DNA from: Mesodorylaimus sp. YZB2_4
Lineage: Eukaryota; Nematoda; Enoplea; Dorylaimida; Dorylaimidae
Direction: 5' to 3'
Length of the DNA stretch: 64,000 nt
Assembly: GCA_030248295.1 (NCBI GenBank)
Contig: JASANH010001361.1
Span: 62,001-126,000 of the forward strand
Position numbers and translations under genes: made by a program. The notes below the pieces were generated by a model. The model was given only the letters and a program-made list of their open reading frames with translations, ran no database searches and was not told the DNA's origin. Positions 51,270-63,008 of this stretch are shown in pieces. How positions within the stretch are numbered: the stretch's first letter is position 1; each line of letters starts with the position of its first letter.

Positions 51270-51400
51270 CTGGGCTCGTGGCCTGGTAGGTTAGGCGTCT
51301 GCTCCCACGCCGGGTGCGCACTTACGGGCGAGTGTTCGACTCGAGGTCGGGCTTATCATTTCGTGTGACATGAACTCTACAACATCGAGGTTTTTGGTCA
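51270..51400 (+). repeat. tRNA-derived SINE, family 2
   Basis: A box CGTGGCCTGGTAGGTTAGGC and B box GTGTTCGACTCGAGG. The 27-C run follows 20 bases later. Confidence 0.55.
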
Positions 51401-51766
51401 TGTTTTCAGTCGGTTTGCTTACCCCCCCCCCCCCCCCCCCCCCCCCCCAGTATGGGCAGAGAACTCTTCCGCAATACGCTGCGTATTGAAGTATAAGTTA
51501 TGAGCGCTTCCCAAGAAACACCTCCCGTTCGACCTGTCGATCTAACTCCCACCCTCAGCCCGCGGTGTAGTGTCCTTGTTGTAATGCGCAATTCACGTTT
51601 GTCGACAAACCTGGCCGTCGATGGCGTGGCTCCATGGCAACACGGAAAGCCAGGCCTGGCCACCATCATTCCACATGTTGCCGCCATAGGAGGAGCTAGC
51701 TCTACCGTACAAGTCTGTGCCATGGCTGTTTTCTAAAGCTGACCGTGAGACCAAGTCGATTGCCAG

Positions 51767-54700
51767 CGCCTAAGTGAACTTGATGATTTATGTATGGCTG
51801 AAAGAGAAAATTCGGGTTTACGACTGACCGAATTCTCGAGCCACGATGGCGAGTGCTTGTCATCCCCCCGATTAGAACAGACTGACATGTTGGAGAGGTC
51901 GTGGAGATCTTTACACGACTTCGATCGATCCCACGTCGGGCGCATTGACGCGGGTAAAAAATATACTACTGCTAAAATCATGACTAAACTGACGAAGAAT
52001 TGTTTCTAGCGGATCCGAAGGAGGTGGTTGAAAATAACGGACACGTTAATGATGGACAAGAATTATGGAAGTAAGAGAATGATTAGAATAATGCCCTCGA
52101 GAGCACGTAGGTGTTTCAGGTTTGGAGAAGACTTTCTCATTCCTGAATTGCCGACAGGTTCAAAGCTGACATTGAAAATCCGAAGCACGTGGGGCGATCC
52201 GTATTATGTCGGTTTGAATGGAATAGAAGTGTTCTGTTCGAGTGGACGCCCCGTCAATATCGAGCAGGTCAGTGCTGACGGGGGCCGCGAATCTTGCGTG
52301 CCTACTGCTTCATCTGACACTGGCCCTGAATAATCACAAGCTTATGCAGCTCTGTCTCACTGGGCTTGGGGTACTTCGTCCATAGCCGAGCACTATACAG
52401 CGCACTCGAGGGATAAGAAGCACCCCAGGCGGGAGTCGAACCCTTCCTTGTAATGCGCTCCCAGCGTGAGAGGCAGCCGCCTTAGCCACTAGGCCACGAC
52501 CCAGGATATTTTGATGATGCTCTGCTTCACCTCGGGTAAATATTCTATGGCGTTCGAATACAGTCATTGATGTCGATGTCTTGGTGCATGCCGACATGCA
52601 TAACGTCCAGTGACGCCCTCAATGTGGACACTTACCTGTGTGCGCCTCTTGGGAATCGTCGGATAAGGGCCAGCGCCAACGCTTGACTGGCCTCCTTTGG
52701 AGTGGGTTCGATTCCCACTCAGTGCCCAATTTGTCGTGTCCTGCTTTTTAGCTGCTGATTCGCGTCTCTCTTTCGAACTCTCATTTCCTTTGCAGAACAC
52801 TTTTATCGTCAGAAAATATTTTGACTCATTTTTTAGATAACTGCTGAACCGAAGGACATGACTGTCATACCGAAATTTGCAGACGATCCCAGAATTGTCA
52901 GCAATCTGATCGATGGCGTTTACTTGACCCGCGACGACATTCACCTTTGGTTGACACCATTCAAGGGCGGACGAAATGGCAATCAAATATTTATACAGTT
53001 TGAAAATGAATGCCAAATTGCAATGATTAGGATTTGGGTAAGTTTAGGTTGAGCGGATGGCCTCGTCCGGGTTCGATTCCCAGCGATGCGGGCAGATTTG
53101 CAAGACAAGCTCTCACTGACCTTGTGCGCCAGCAGGCTATGTGCGCTGTAGGTGTTCCGAGTGGGGAGACAGTCTTGACAGGACAGAAGAACTGGTACCC
53201 TGGCTGATCCCCCTGTGGTCCCCATGCTTAGATGCTGGTCAACAGAAGACACCGGCAGTAGAAGACCTCCGCCCGCAGTAGAGTTCAGGTTTTGCCTTCT
53301 GCCAGCAGAAGGGTGGGCGCACGGAATGGAATCGGAAAAGATCCAAGGCCCTTCTTTGATAGACCACAGACACAGTTGGCAAAATTAAATTTCCCAAGAA
53401 TCTTGGCATTTCTTTGCTCATGGACAATTTCTTTTTGGCAGAATTACAATAAATCCCGGATTCACTCTTATCGCGGCGTTCGACATTTGGAGATGCTGCT
53501 GGATGATCGAGTCATATTCAAAGGCGAAGTATCCAAGGCACCCGGAACTTCGTGCGCTCAGACGGAGGAACTAAGCGATGTGAGTTAATTTGCAGTTCTT
53601 CCGGCTCTTTTAAAAAATCATAAGGCTGTCTGTGGTTGTCATGGGAAATAATCAAACTGAAAGCTCAGGATTTATAGAGAATTCAGTTAAAGATAAAAAA
53701 TACTTTTTTCCAGACCATTCTGTTCACAACTGACGATGCCATTTTGGAAAAGCTAATGAAACATGACAGTAATCTGTTCGGGAAATGTTCAATAATGCAC
53801 CTGCTCAATTCGGACAAGGAAGCTGAGCCAGTGGAAGACAGTGCGGCCAGGAGACCTTCCACTGGAAGTCGTCAGGTGAGTGGTGTCAGTCAGCTTTTCC
53901 AGCATTTTTCGCTGCGCAAGGTAGGATTTTCCAGACTCCCAAACCTATTGTCCGACAAAAAGCTGAAGAGGCGGCGCCCAAACTTAGCAGCATGGTCTCA
54001 GTCGAGGGTGGGTTCATGGTCATGAAGGGTAGAAGTAAGTTTTCGGTCGTTCTTACGCAACCCAATGGAAATGAACCCCTTTTCTCTAGAATTTACGTTG
54101 GAACTTTGCCGAAATTGGGGCGCACCGGATGCGATTGGCTTGACTGGTTTTCACCTGTTGGATCGCCACGGGCGGCCGTGCTTACTCGTGGCCCAAATGC
54201 TGTCATGTAATCAAAAGAAATGCGACCCATTAGGCAGGTAGGTTCGTCTGAGATGGCATCCTCTATGCTTCCGTAAAAGTGCTCCTGGGACTACATACAT
54301 GCTCTGACAATTTTCAAATTTCTGGGTTTTGAGAAAAGTTGCGAATGCGTCATTTTCCAAAGTGGAGTCTTTATTACCAAAACGTTTGGTGATCAGTTTC
54401 AAAAAGATTCTCAGTGAGTATTGCAGCCAGCGCACTTAGGCGGCTGGAGATAGTCGAGACCGAAGTCTCAATGCAAAATACTCCGACTGGTGGAAGGCAA
54501 GTCTCGCGACTATACCTGCCCTAGAAACATCAACCGAAGAGGTTGACGTCCCAGCCAGGGGAGCGTATCGATTACTCCCAACCGCTAGGGGTGCTGGCTG
54601 CAGTATCGACCCGATTGGGCAAAGGAGACTGGTCAAAAACTTGATCCCAAAATTATCTTAAACGATCTGATGATATACTGGGAGGGGGGGGGGTTGGTTT

Positions 54701-57700
54701 GTACACCCCTGATAGCGCCCCACATACACTACATAAACAACAGAAATCGGCACAGCTGCTGCGATGATTTTTTCAAGGATGAGGAATTTAAATTGATCAG
54801 CTTGTGTCGATGGCTCAACCAGAACTATCTGCTCAAACTGCAAAAGCAGCAGCGAGGTTTTAAGGGTACTCGGCTTTCTGTGGGACCAAGCCTGGCAGGC
54901 GTAGGAGGGAGGTTGCCGACAGAAGTCGACGGGAATGAAACTCCACTTGGATCAGGCAAGTCTTGCGACTATACCTACGGCTGAAACATCAACCTGAAGG
55001 GTTGGCGTCTCCCAGTCAGGGGAGAGTATCGATTACTCTCTCCCACTCGCCATGGCCTACCAGGCGGGGGGGGGGGCTACACGCAAGCTACAAGACTGAC
55101 TATCAGTACTACTGCAGTAGTATTTGTGACTTTTATTAACTTAGCCGCTTGAGGGCGCCTAGAATTCTTGGGGTGTGGCTCGGTTGGGGGGGGGGGGGGT
55201 AGGAGTCAGGCCTCTGGGTGAGACCAGTGCTTTCCCTTGCTCGATTGGTTTTAATCTAATTGTTCTGAATTGGTGCGGAGGCACTCTTCGTATTCGTCTA
55301 ACCTATGCGTTTGGCAGCATGCGGTGTGGGCCCAGCGCCAGCCAGGAACTGGGGTTAGTATGCTCTCAGAGGGTCTCTGAGGTCGTCGTTTCCTTTGGTT
55401 CATACTGGAAAAGTCCAGGGGTTGACTCCAGGGCAGGTACTTGATTTGCAGATTGGTCTGTGGACAAGATCTACAGTAGGACTGGTGAGACATGGTCTTG
55501 CATTGCTGTGCTCCTAAAGGATCCTCTGGTGTTGACTGGTCTTCACTGCGCCATCGGCAGTGGTACTATTCACCAGCGTGGGCCTTAGGACCGTAGCCAG
55601 GCTAGTGTGTCACTGCCAAGAGTTGTTGCAGGCACCAAGGGTCATCAGGGCATCAGGGTCTGCAATGGGTATAATAAGCCTCTCTACCAGTGTAGTAGGT
55701 GTGTTTGGCCTGTGGAGGAGGTAGTGTATCTGGTTGCCTTCGCTGGCCGCTCGATACGCTCCTGCAGGCGAGGCAGAAACCCGTCGGGCTGATGTCTCAG
55801 GCACCTACGACTAGGTGACCTGCCTGGAGGGTTTTTGAGTTCATCCGCTCCGCGGTATCTTCTCCAATGTAGGGCTATTCCGCCTATTACACCAGGCTTG
55901 AGGTACAGAAGACGTTGGACCCCTCGCTTGTCAGGCCGGAGCAACAGTCACGTGGGCGTAGAATATCGAATAGCCGCAACAATATTGAGTCTTATCTTTG
56001 AGTCCCAATCAGCTGTGGCTAGATTCTTGGGTATTGCTTGTGACGCGCACTCGAACGCAGCAAGCTCTATTGCTATCAGCTGTCCCAGGTCCTGCGTGGT
56101 TACCGAACCCAACCGCAACTGCCAGATATGGGCATGCAATCTCGTGCAAAATCCTAAGGAGGGTGGGGGTCGACATTAGCCAGCTTGTATGAGTATACAG
56201 TTTTCATCCGTACAAGACCCAGAAGCTGGCGAATACGAAGACGAAGTACACTCTAGAGTCGATGTCGTAATATTGAAAAAAGAATATGGCACCTATTCAA
56301 ATTCAGCACCCATGTATTATTGGTGTAGCCGAAATTGTGGACCGCTATCTCAATTATTTAAAGAAGTCGAAATTTCCGTTTCCCATTGGTTCCCCCTTTG
56401 GAATCAAGAATTTCGACTTTTTTGCATTTGTGCCGGAGGTCCAAAGTTTTGGCTACCCCTATAATACGTGGGGTGCTGAATCTGAATATGACATCTTTTT
56501 TTCAATTTTCTGACATCGATTTTAGAGCGCACGTCGTCTTTTTAAAATGGTATTTATTCACTAGATGCCACTTCAGTGTCGTAAGCGAGGCGTTTTCTGT
56601 CAGTAACTAAAACATGTGCTGAGTCTTGTCATGGGTGTTGTGATTTGAGCAAGCGGGTGACAGTTCTGCTTCGCTCTCTTGCCAGCGGGTTCGGGCTGAT
56701 CTTACAAGCGAGCGGTCCAAGGTCTTCAATAGCCCAGGCCTGGTAGAAAGGCTTATTCCTGCAGAGTGTCGATCACTAAGACCCCGACTCCTCAACAAAC
56801 CCCTCAGGCGTGTTTGCCGCGCCTCCCAATGGTGCCTGCAGCTGCTCTGTGCAATGATACTAGCAGGCTGCTGGTCGAATGCACCCAGTCCTAAGATGCT
56901 TACGCTGGCGAACAGTTCCGCAGGCGGTGGCGCAGTAAAGACTTCTGGCAACATCAGAGGATCCTTTACGAAGCACAACAAAGCACGACGATATCCCACA
57001 GTCCTAGATGTTGCTCACAGACAAGTTCGCAGATGAACCAAGTACCTGCCCCGGAGTCAACTCCAGAACTTTTCCAGTATGAACCAAAGGAAACGACGAC
57101 CACAGAGGCCCTTCGAGAGTATGCTAATCGAAGTCCCTGGGTAGCACCTGGCCTGCCCCACAGTTCCGCCAATGGGGTGGACAGCACAAGGGGGTGGCTC
57201 CCCATAAATTCAGAACACAGATGGAATCGAATCGAGTGAGAACAAGCTAGGGAGAGCCCCGATCTCTCCCGGCAGCCCGCTCTTATACTGCCCTGGATCC
57301 TTACCGAGCCACACCCCCAAGAATTCCAGGCGGCCCCAAGCGGCGATGGCCACAACAGTCTGGAAGCGCCCACCCATGCCTGCAATTTTCACCGATGACT
57401 TTCTAGATTGATCAACGACCGTAATCTGACAACTGACCAAGGGGATATGTGGCTGTGCAAATTTGATCACTCGAACTTCGTCCGAATCTCTGTTCGATTT
57501 CCGCACATTGTAGCTATTTTGGGACTTCGGATATGGAATTATAATCGGTCATTCGAGATGGCTTACGCAGGTGTAAGTGGATTTATTCTTCACCCTTGGG
57601 GAAGACATCGCGGAGTTTAAAAATACCACCAGGAGACAGCCTATGCTGGTTTAGGAGCCTACTCGACAAGTTCATGGCTTCTGGGTGTATGTTTTTCCAG

Positions 57701-60034
57701 TTTATTGTGAGCCAAAAGCTATTGTTACATTCAAGGGCGGGGCCACAGACACGACCTAATAAAACAATATGGGAGTACGTATCCAAAACATGAGCCTATT
57801 CCTAGAAATGTCTTCAATCAGTGAAATACAAAAATGAGTCAAAGAACCAAGCTCAAGCTCTTCTTCGAGACCTTCATTAGCTATTTTTAAATTTGGCGAA
57901 GGAAGAAGGAAGCCACTTAAATGTTTGAGACGACCAGTTGCCCCACAGACCAAAATGCTAATTCAGCTTGCCCTCACTGGCTTTCAGGCGCAGGTGCTCA
58001 ACTTTTACGTGGAAGATGAGGCTGTGATGCGGGATGTGCCACTGGTCAAGGCACCCGGCAACTTGCATTACAACTTTTGTCAAGACGTTATTTTTGGAAT
58101 GGTTAGCGCACCGGCTGCAAATGGAGTGGAAACCACAACTGAGGATGGCGAGAGTTTTCGCGGCGTGACTGGATGTGAGTAATCGAGATGTACAGCCTGT
58201 GCATCCTGAGATCCTGAGGGTGTGTATGTGCAGCCTGAGATCTTGATGCCAGCAGGCAATTACAGAGTGTACGTGTCTCATACTCACTCATCGCCCCAAC
58301 AAATACATGCAGTCAAGGAGCGAGAGACACAGGAAAAACATACACAGATTAAAAGCGCATTGTAGAAATGTCAGAATGAACACGTGAAAAACCTCCAAAA
58401 ACAGTCTCAGCGGGCACAGCATTCCATAAAACAGTCTCTTTCTTTCTCTGACACCTCACTTTGCCCTCAAAGTCCATTCAATAGTCTTCAGAGTTTCAAT
58501 TTTAGTCGTTTTCCAACTTCAATTGCTCTCGACTTGGGGCGACGAATTTTACATGGGACTTAATGGAATCGAATTATTTGATGAGAAAAGAAGCCCAATA
58601 AAACTGCAGGGTCGAAGTAAGCACTTTGCATACGCTGTACAATCCAGACGATTGCAGCTCGCTTTATCCTAGACATTGCCGCGTACCCCGAAAGTGTCAA
58701 TGTGTTACCAGATGTGAAAGAGGACGTGAGGACCAGTGATAAGCTGATAGATGGCCACAACGAAACTGATGACGTGAAACACATGTGGCTTACACCGATT
58801 TGGCCTGACACAGTAAGTCGATATGACTGCTCTTAGAAGGGTCAGATTACAATTTACGAAAACATTGAAAATGTAAGTTCTGACCCGCCCTGACCAGAGC
58901 CTAAGGAAACATGATTCCTAACCCAAAAGTCATAAGCCATGACTCGCTGAAATCCCTGGCGAATAAAAGTTTATGAAAACTTGAAAAATACAGGAGATAT
59001 AATCAGTACGCGGTCATCAGCGAATGCTATAGCACTGAACTGCACACATGAAAGAGAGGCACGGCAGCGTAATGTGGAGACTAGCGGATGCTACCACATG
59101 TGCAGGGCCAGTTGAAGTAAAGACGCGACCATATTGAGAGGGTTGTAAGAGTGGTGCTCGCCAGATAAGATGCTTCTCGAGCGTGCGACCCTGGCCCCAC
59201 TGTCCTGGCTGATCGTCTTCCACGTACATGGCAGCACCACACGCTTGAGAAACATTTTATCTACAGCTGACAGTGACCTGCCGTCTGACTGTGAGTCCCT
59301 TTCATGTAGGTAGTTGCCCTGCCATGTGCTGACGGCCTTTCTTTTGCACTGGTTATTTCGCACTTGCTCCTAATAGATCAGGCCCAGCAGAAAAGTCTGT
59401 TTCCCCGTTTCAGCTCAACCGTGTGTACATCGTCTTTGAAAAACCTACAGTCGTTTCGTCCATTGTCTTTTGGAATTACACAAAAACGCCAGCCCGGGGA
59501 GTCAGGCATGCTGTGGTAAGTACTGTAGATCAGACAAGGATAAGTATGGACCACATTGTACTGACAACAGTATACCTAAAATAACTGTGGCAATCGCCAG
59601 TGTCTTTTTGAAGAAGCCATCAACAGGACAGCTGCATGTGCAATTTGTGAGTGTCTGACAATCTTGAGTGACTTCTGCACAAAAAACAAAGGAGGGTTTT
59701 CAAACCTGATCAATTCCTGAAACATCACCTCAACAGTAAAAGTCATCTGTATTACGTCAAGTAGTGCCATTGTGAAAAGCACTGCGAGATATACAGTATT
59801 GTTTTCCCTTGTGGACATACACGCCAGTGAACAAGCAATTCTACACCTCGGTTTTCAGTTTAAAATAGGCAGGTTCCAAGACAGAAGCCCTAAACTCTGC
59901 ACTAGCTGATCAGGGGCTGAGCACTGTTTATTCCGTTCCAGATTCTCGTGGACGATGTCATCGTACAGTCGTGTGAAATTTCAAAAAGCGATTCTGGCAA
60001 AACAGTTTCAACGATGGTCTCATTGATTAGTTAA
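51767..60034 (+). CDS. KATNIP: Katanin-interacting protein (DUF4457 repeats), 5' incomplete
   Basis: Fourteen exons: 51767-51953, 52010-52070, 52120-52267, 52837-53037, 53442-53579, 53714-53875, 53935-54034, 54090-54237, 57407-57572, 57988-58174, 58506-58616, 58673-58812, 59414-59515, 59942-60034; 647 residues, all phases fit. The product is a ciliary basal-body and microtubule protein that binds katanin; human mutations cause Joubert syndrome. Three repeats of the DUF4457 pattern are seen: STWGDPYYVGLNGIEVF...LIDGVYLTRDD...IRIWNYNKSRIHSYRGVRH; NWGAPDAIGLTGFHLLD...LTTDQGDMWL...LRIWNYNRS; and STWGDEFYMGLNGIELFD...KLIDGHNETDDVKHMWLTP...FWNYTKT. The first exon is open upstream of its Met, so the N-terminal half is probably in unresolved upstream exons. 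The 3.2-kb intron 54238-57406 is repeat-filled. Confidence 0.85.
52360..52505 (-). repeat. tRNA-derived SINE, family 2
   Basis: On the minus strand the A box reads CGTGGCCTAGTGGCTAAGGC and the B box GGGTTCGACTCCCGCC. The body includes CTCGAGTGCGCTGTATAGTG, as at 39100. In a KATNIP intron. Confidence 0.6.
54495..54615. repeat. ACATCAACCCG-type hairpin repeat copy
   Basis: GCAAGTCTCGCGACTATACC, then AAACATCAACC and GGTTGACGTCCCAGCCAGGG, then GTATCGATTACTCCC. One of the two most complete copies; in the long KATNIP intron. Confidence 0.6.
54955..55050. repeat. ACATCAACCCG-type hairpin repeat copy
   Basis: GGCAAGTCTTGCGACTATAC, then AAACATCAACC, GGGTTGGCGTCTCCCAG and GAGTATCGATTACTC. The most complete copy; 340 bp from another copy in the same orientation. 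Confidence 0.6.
55141..57347. mobile_element. 2.2-kb inverted-repeat element in KATNIP intron
   Basis: Left arm about 55141-55600 and right arm about 56865-57347 are imperfect reverse complements. Matches include GGGTGTGGCTCGGTT with AACCGAGCC-type sequence, CCAGTATGAACCAAAGGAAA with its complement, and AAAGGATCCTCTG with its complement. The loop carries a hairpin repeat (55765-55800) and the foldback MITE (56235-56540). No transposase was recognised. Confidence 0.6.
56235..56540. repeat. Foldback MITE-like repeat, copy 2
   Basis: GTCGTAATATTGAAAAAAGA near the left end mirrors TTTTTTTCAATTTTCTGACA near the right end. TTAAAGAAGTCGAAATTTCC and AATTTCGACTTTTTT form the inner arms. Related to 20195-20470. 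Confidence 0.55.
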
Positions 60035-63008
60035 TCTTGAGATACACATATCTGAGGATGGAACTACATACAAGCTTTCGCCATCAATGTTTCTTACATT
60101 ATGTCTACTAAAATATGCTATGTTTACTCGATCGCTTTAACCCCTGGACTCGTATTATTTTGAATATCCATTGAAGGAGTCTTTTGAGGGCCGTTTTGAG
60201 ACTTCTTTGAAACGCAGCTGCCATGAATTCAGTTTACAAAAACCAAACAGCTGGCTGCATTGCACAGGTGCTGCCTTAATCTGCACCTGTTGCCATTACC
60301 ACCAGCACATGGCATCGACCTCTGAAAACAGGCATTTCTGGTGTCCACACCTCGGTTGCAAACGTGCCACTCGCCTCTGGTGGTCTGACGTGACCTGTAT
60401 TCTTCTTGGTATACAAAAAAATCGAAATGTGAAAGAACCCTCATTAAGGGACGCGGGATACAGTGGTATAGGTACCACAGTGTTGTCTCTCCTCAGCGCA
60501 GTCGAGGGGCTACTGCTCTACGCTCTCTACAGTATTTGTTTGGGAGCGCTTATGCATGTGCAAAATTAGTCGAACATCAAACGGGAACCTCTTCTTGAGG
60601 GGGTTTAACAACGAGTAAGTTCGGTTGCGTGAAAGTTGCCATGAAGACCATGATAACGTCGTTGATCAGGCAATAAGAGGCAAGCACTACAGGCAAATGG
60701 ATCAACTCAGGCGGCATGCGACCCCCCATTCACTGTAAATCCGAACTTACACTTACGCGCATTTCTTTGAGTTGGGCGACTCTATAACCCTGCAGCATAT
60801 CTCAGGTCATGTCAGACAGTCTAATGCTAGCTTGCATACCCCGAAGGAAATATCTACAATTTTTACTTATTTTATTAATTGGCCGCTAAAAGTTTGAGAA
60901 CCATGTAAAATATGTATAAGAAGCCTGAAGGAGCGCATGCATGGCACTAACGATACGCGAAATAAAGGATCCACCGCGGGACATTCAACCCTGTATAAAC
61001 TTGGGAGTTTGGCTAAAGTTTAAAAGGTTAGGTTTCTGCGACCAAAACGTTTAGGTGATGACAGTTTCGGCTCGACCCGCTTGAACATGTGCAGTAGAGG
61101 AACTGCCGAAAACCTCCTGACCCCATAATTTACCTCCAGGATCTGATAGTACTCTATGCAGGTACGGTATGGCACAGTGATTCATTTTATTGCAGCTGCA
61201 GATGCTTGTCTCACGTCACTACAGCCTGTATGAAAAGTCAAGTGGCTTCGGTGACTGCCTAGAAAACGCTTGGAGAGTTGAGGACAGGACAGTCCTCCCA
61301 GGATTTTCAAGGGTAAGTTCAGCTCTGCACGTAGCTTTCGAGGGATCAGATCACCCTTCTGAATGCTGTAACAGGCATGACCAGCCACGATACTGCAGTA
61401 GTGTAAATGTATTGTGAAACACTGAAGGCTTGCTTCACAAGTTTCTAGGGAGAGTTTGATGATGTTACAGCAGCGCCATTCATTGTAATCGCGCCGTTTC
61501 TATTGCGCTCGATAGAGACGCGCAAATGGAAAAGTGCGAATGATTGCGCAATCGACCGCGGTTTGACACCTAGCCACAATCGTTTTAAGCCAAACTAGAA
61601 AATTTCGAAAATTTTTCAACTCGATTGAAGGTTTTGCAGTCGGTAAAACAAATCTCTTCTGGCCGCAAGAGCTACAAAATTACTTGGGACGACGAGAGTG
61701 TAACAACCGAGCCTGTGTCAACCTGGCATTCCGCAGAAGGAACAAAGCTCTTCACTGCCATGCGTAGTAGTAGTGGTTCCTGGTATTCGTCTGATAACTA
61801 CTCAGATGAGCCAATCGTACTTATTTACGAACATTCATTCATATTTTAGTCAGTGCCCAATCACGTACAGGCAATTTGGGGATACGAGACACGATGAAAA
61901 GGAACTGCAATAAAATCAAAACGTCATCCTGGAAATGTGACTATGAAAAGCATCGTACGCAGAAAAAGCACAATTCTCAGGAATGCTATTCCACAAGGAG
62001 ATCGCAGAGTGGATAAAGCATTGTCGATAAGATTCAAAAAGTGCCTCGATACAATCAGATGATGCACCTCGCACGTACGACTACTGGCACGTAAGTCAGT
62101 AGTCGTATGCGCGAGAATGTCTTACAGGGCCTCGCTTTTACTGTATGACTGGTGGCCAGCTGTTGGCAAAGCCGAACTTCATTCAAGTAAAAAAAATTAA
62201 AACGGAAAGAAGTAAATTGAATTACGTCATGAAGAAAACTTCAGCCATGCCATTTGCGGCCGTAATGGGAGTGGTCATGTCATATGCCTCGGTAATATTC
62301 ACCTCGGGACGATCCCATATCGATCGTTTCTCTATAGATTCTACTGAAACTATTTCTATTATGACTGCCTATTTTTGTGCTCTTGCCCACTCAATTGTGG
62401 CGAGTCTATTAAGACACAACAAAATGAGTCGCCTATCAACCTACTGGTTTCAAAGTAAGCCGATGGAGTTTATTGTGATTCGACACCAGTTCTTCATTCA
62501 TCCAATATACAGTATGGCATTTCTCATGGTCCTAACTCACAGTGCCGTAAAAATGAGTGGCTTATTTCATGTTCGATTTGTGCATAATAGTACAAAAAGT
62601 GAATACCGTGATTACTTTTTATTCCCTCCCCCCCCCCACTTTTTGCTTAGTTTCCCATCAAAGAGTCCGTTTCGTTGTAATTTATCTCTCCGAATTAGGT
62701 TCTCCGGGGTAGTGTGGGCTATTTATGGGCATCCCATTGTTATGTTAGAGGAGAAGAGGATGTAGGAGAACAATTTTCGCACACTGCACCGCTCTGACGA
62801 TGAGTTTAAGAATAAAACCACTCTTTACTTAGAAGAACTGATGGCAAAAGTTTCCCTTTTCAATTTCCCCTTGATTTTAGATCCATTTGGATAACTCCCA
62901 ACCTCTTACCCATAAAAAACTTTTTCCCACGGATTTTTAAAAATTTGCAGCATTATTACACAATCTTGCTGCATTAGCAAAACCACAGTTTCAGATAGAA
63001 TATAAATT
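60035..63008. other. Intergenic, no confident gene
   Basis: About 3 kb between the KATNIP stop and the convergent LicD gene. A 206-codon plus-strand frame at 62145-62765 has hydrophobic stretches but no recognisable domain, and it runs through a C-tract, so I do not call it. Nothing else is supported. Confidence 0.4.

Larger units (their letters stand above)
49859..51766. other. Upstream KATNIP region, exons not resolved
   Basis: Probably contains upstream KATNIP exons. Two exon-like segments (50349-50413 and 50473-50543) have good splice signals and a shared open frame, but they do not match the phase of the next KATNIP exon directly. A SINE (51270-51400) and a 27-C run (51422-51448) are also here. 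Confidence 0.4.

Noticed and set aside
61625-61849. Frame containing GRKSYKITWDDESVTTEP, reminiscent of a chromodomain
   Set aside because: Too short and the aromatic cage residues cannot be placed; similarity is probably chance.
62145-62765. 206-codon plus-strand frame with hydrophobic segments
   Set aside because: No recognisable domain, passes through a C homopolymer, and low-complexity FLFPPPP sequence suggests chance. Left uncalled.
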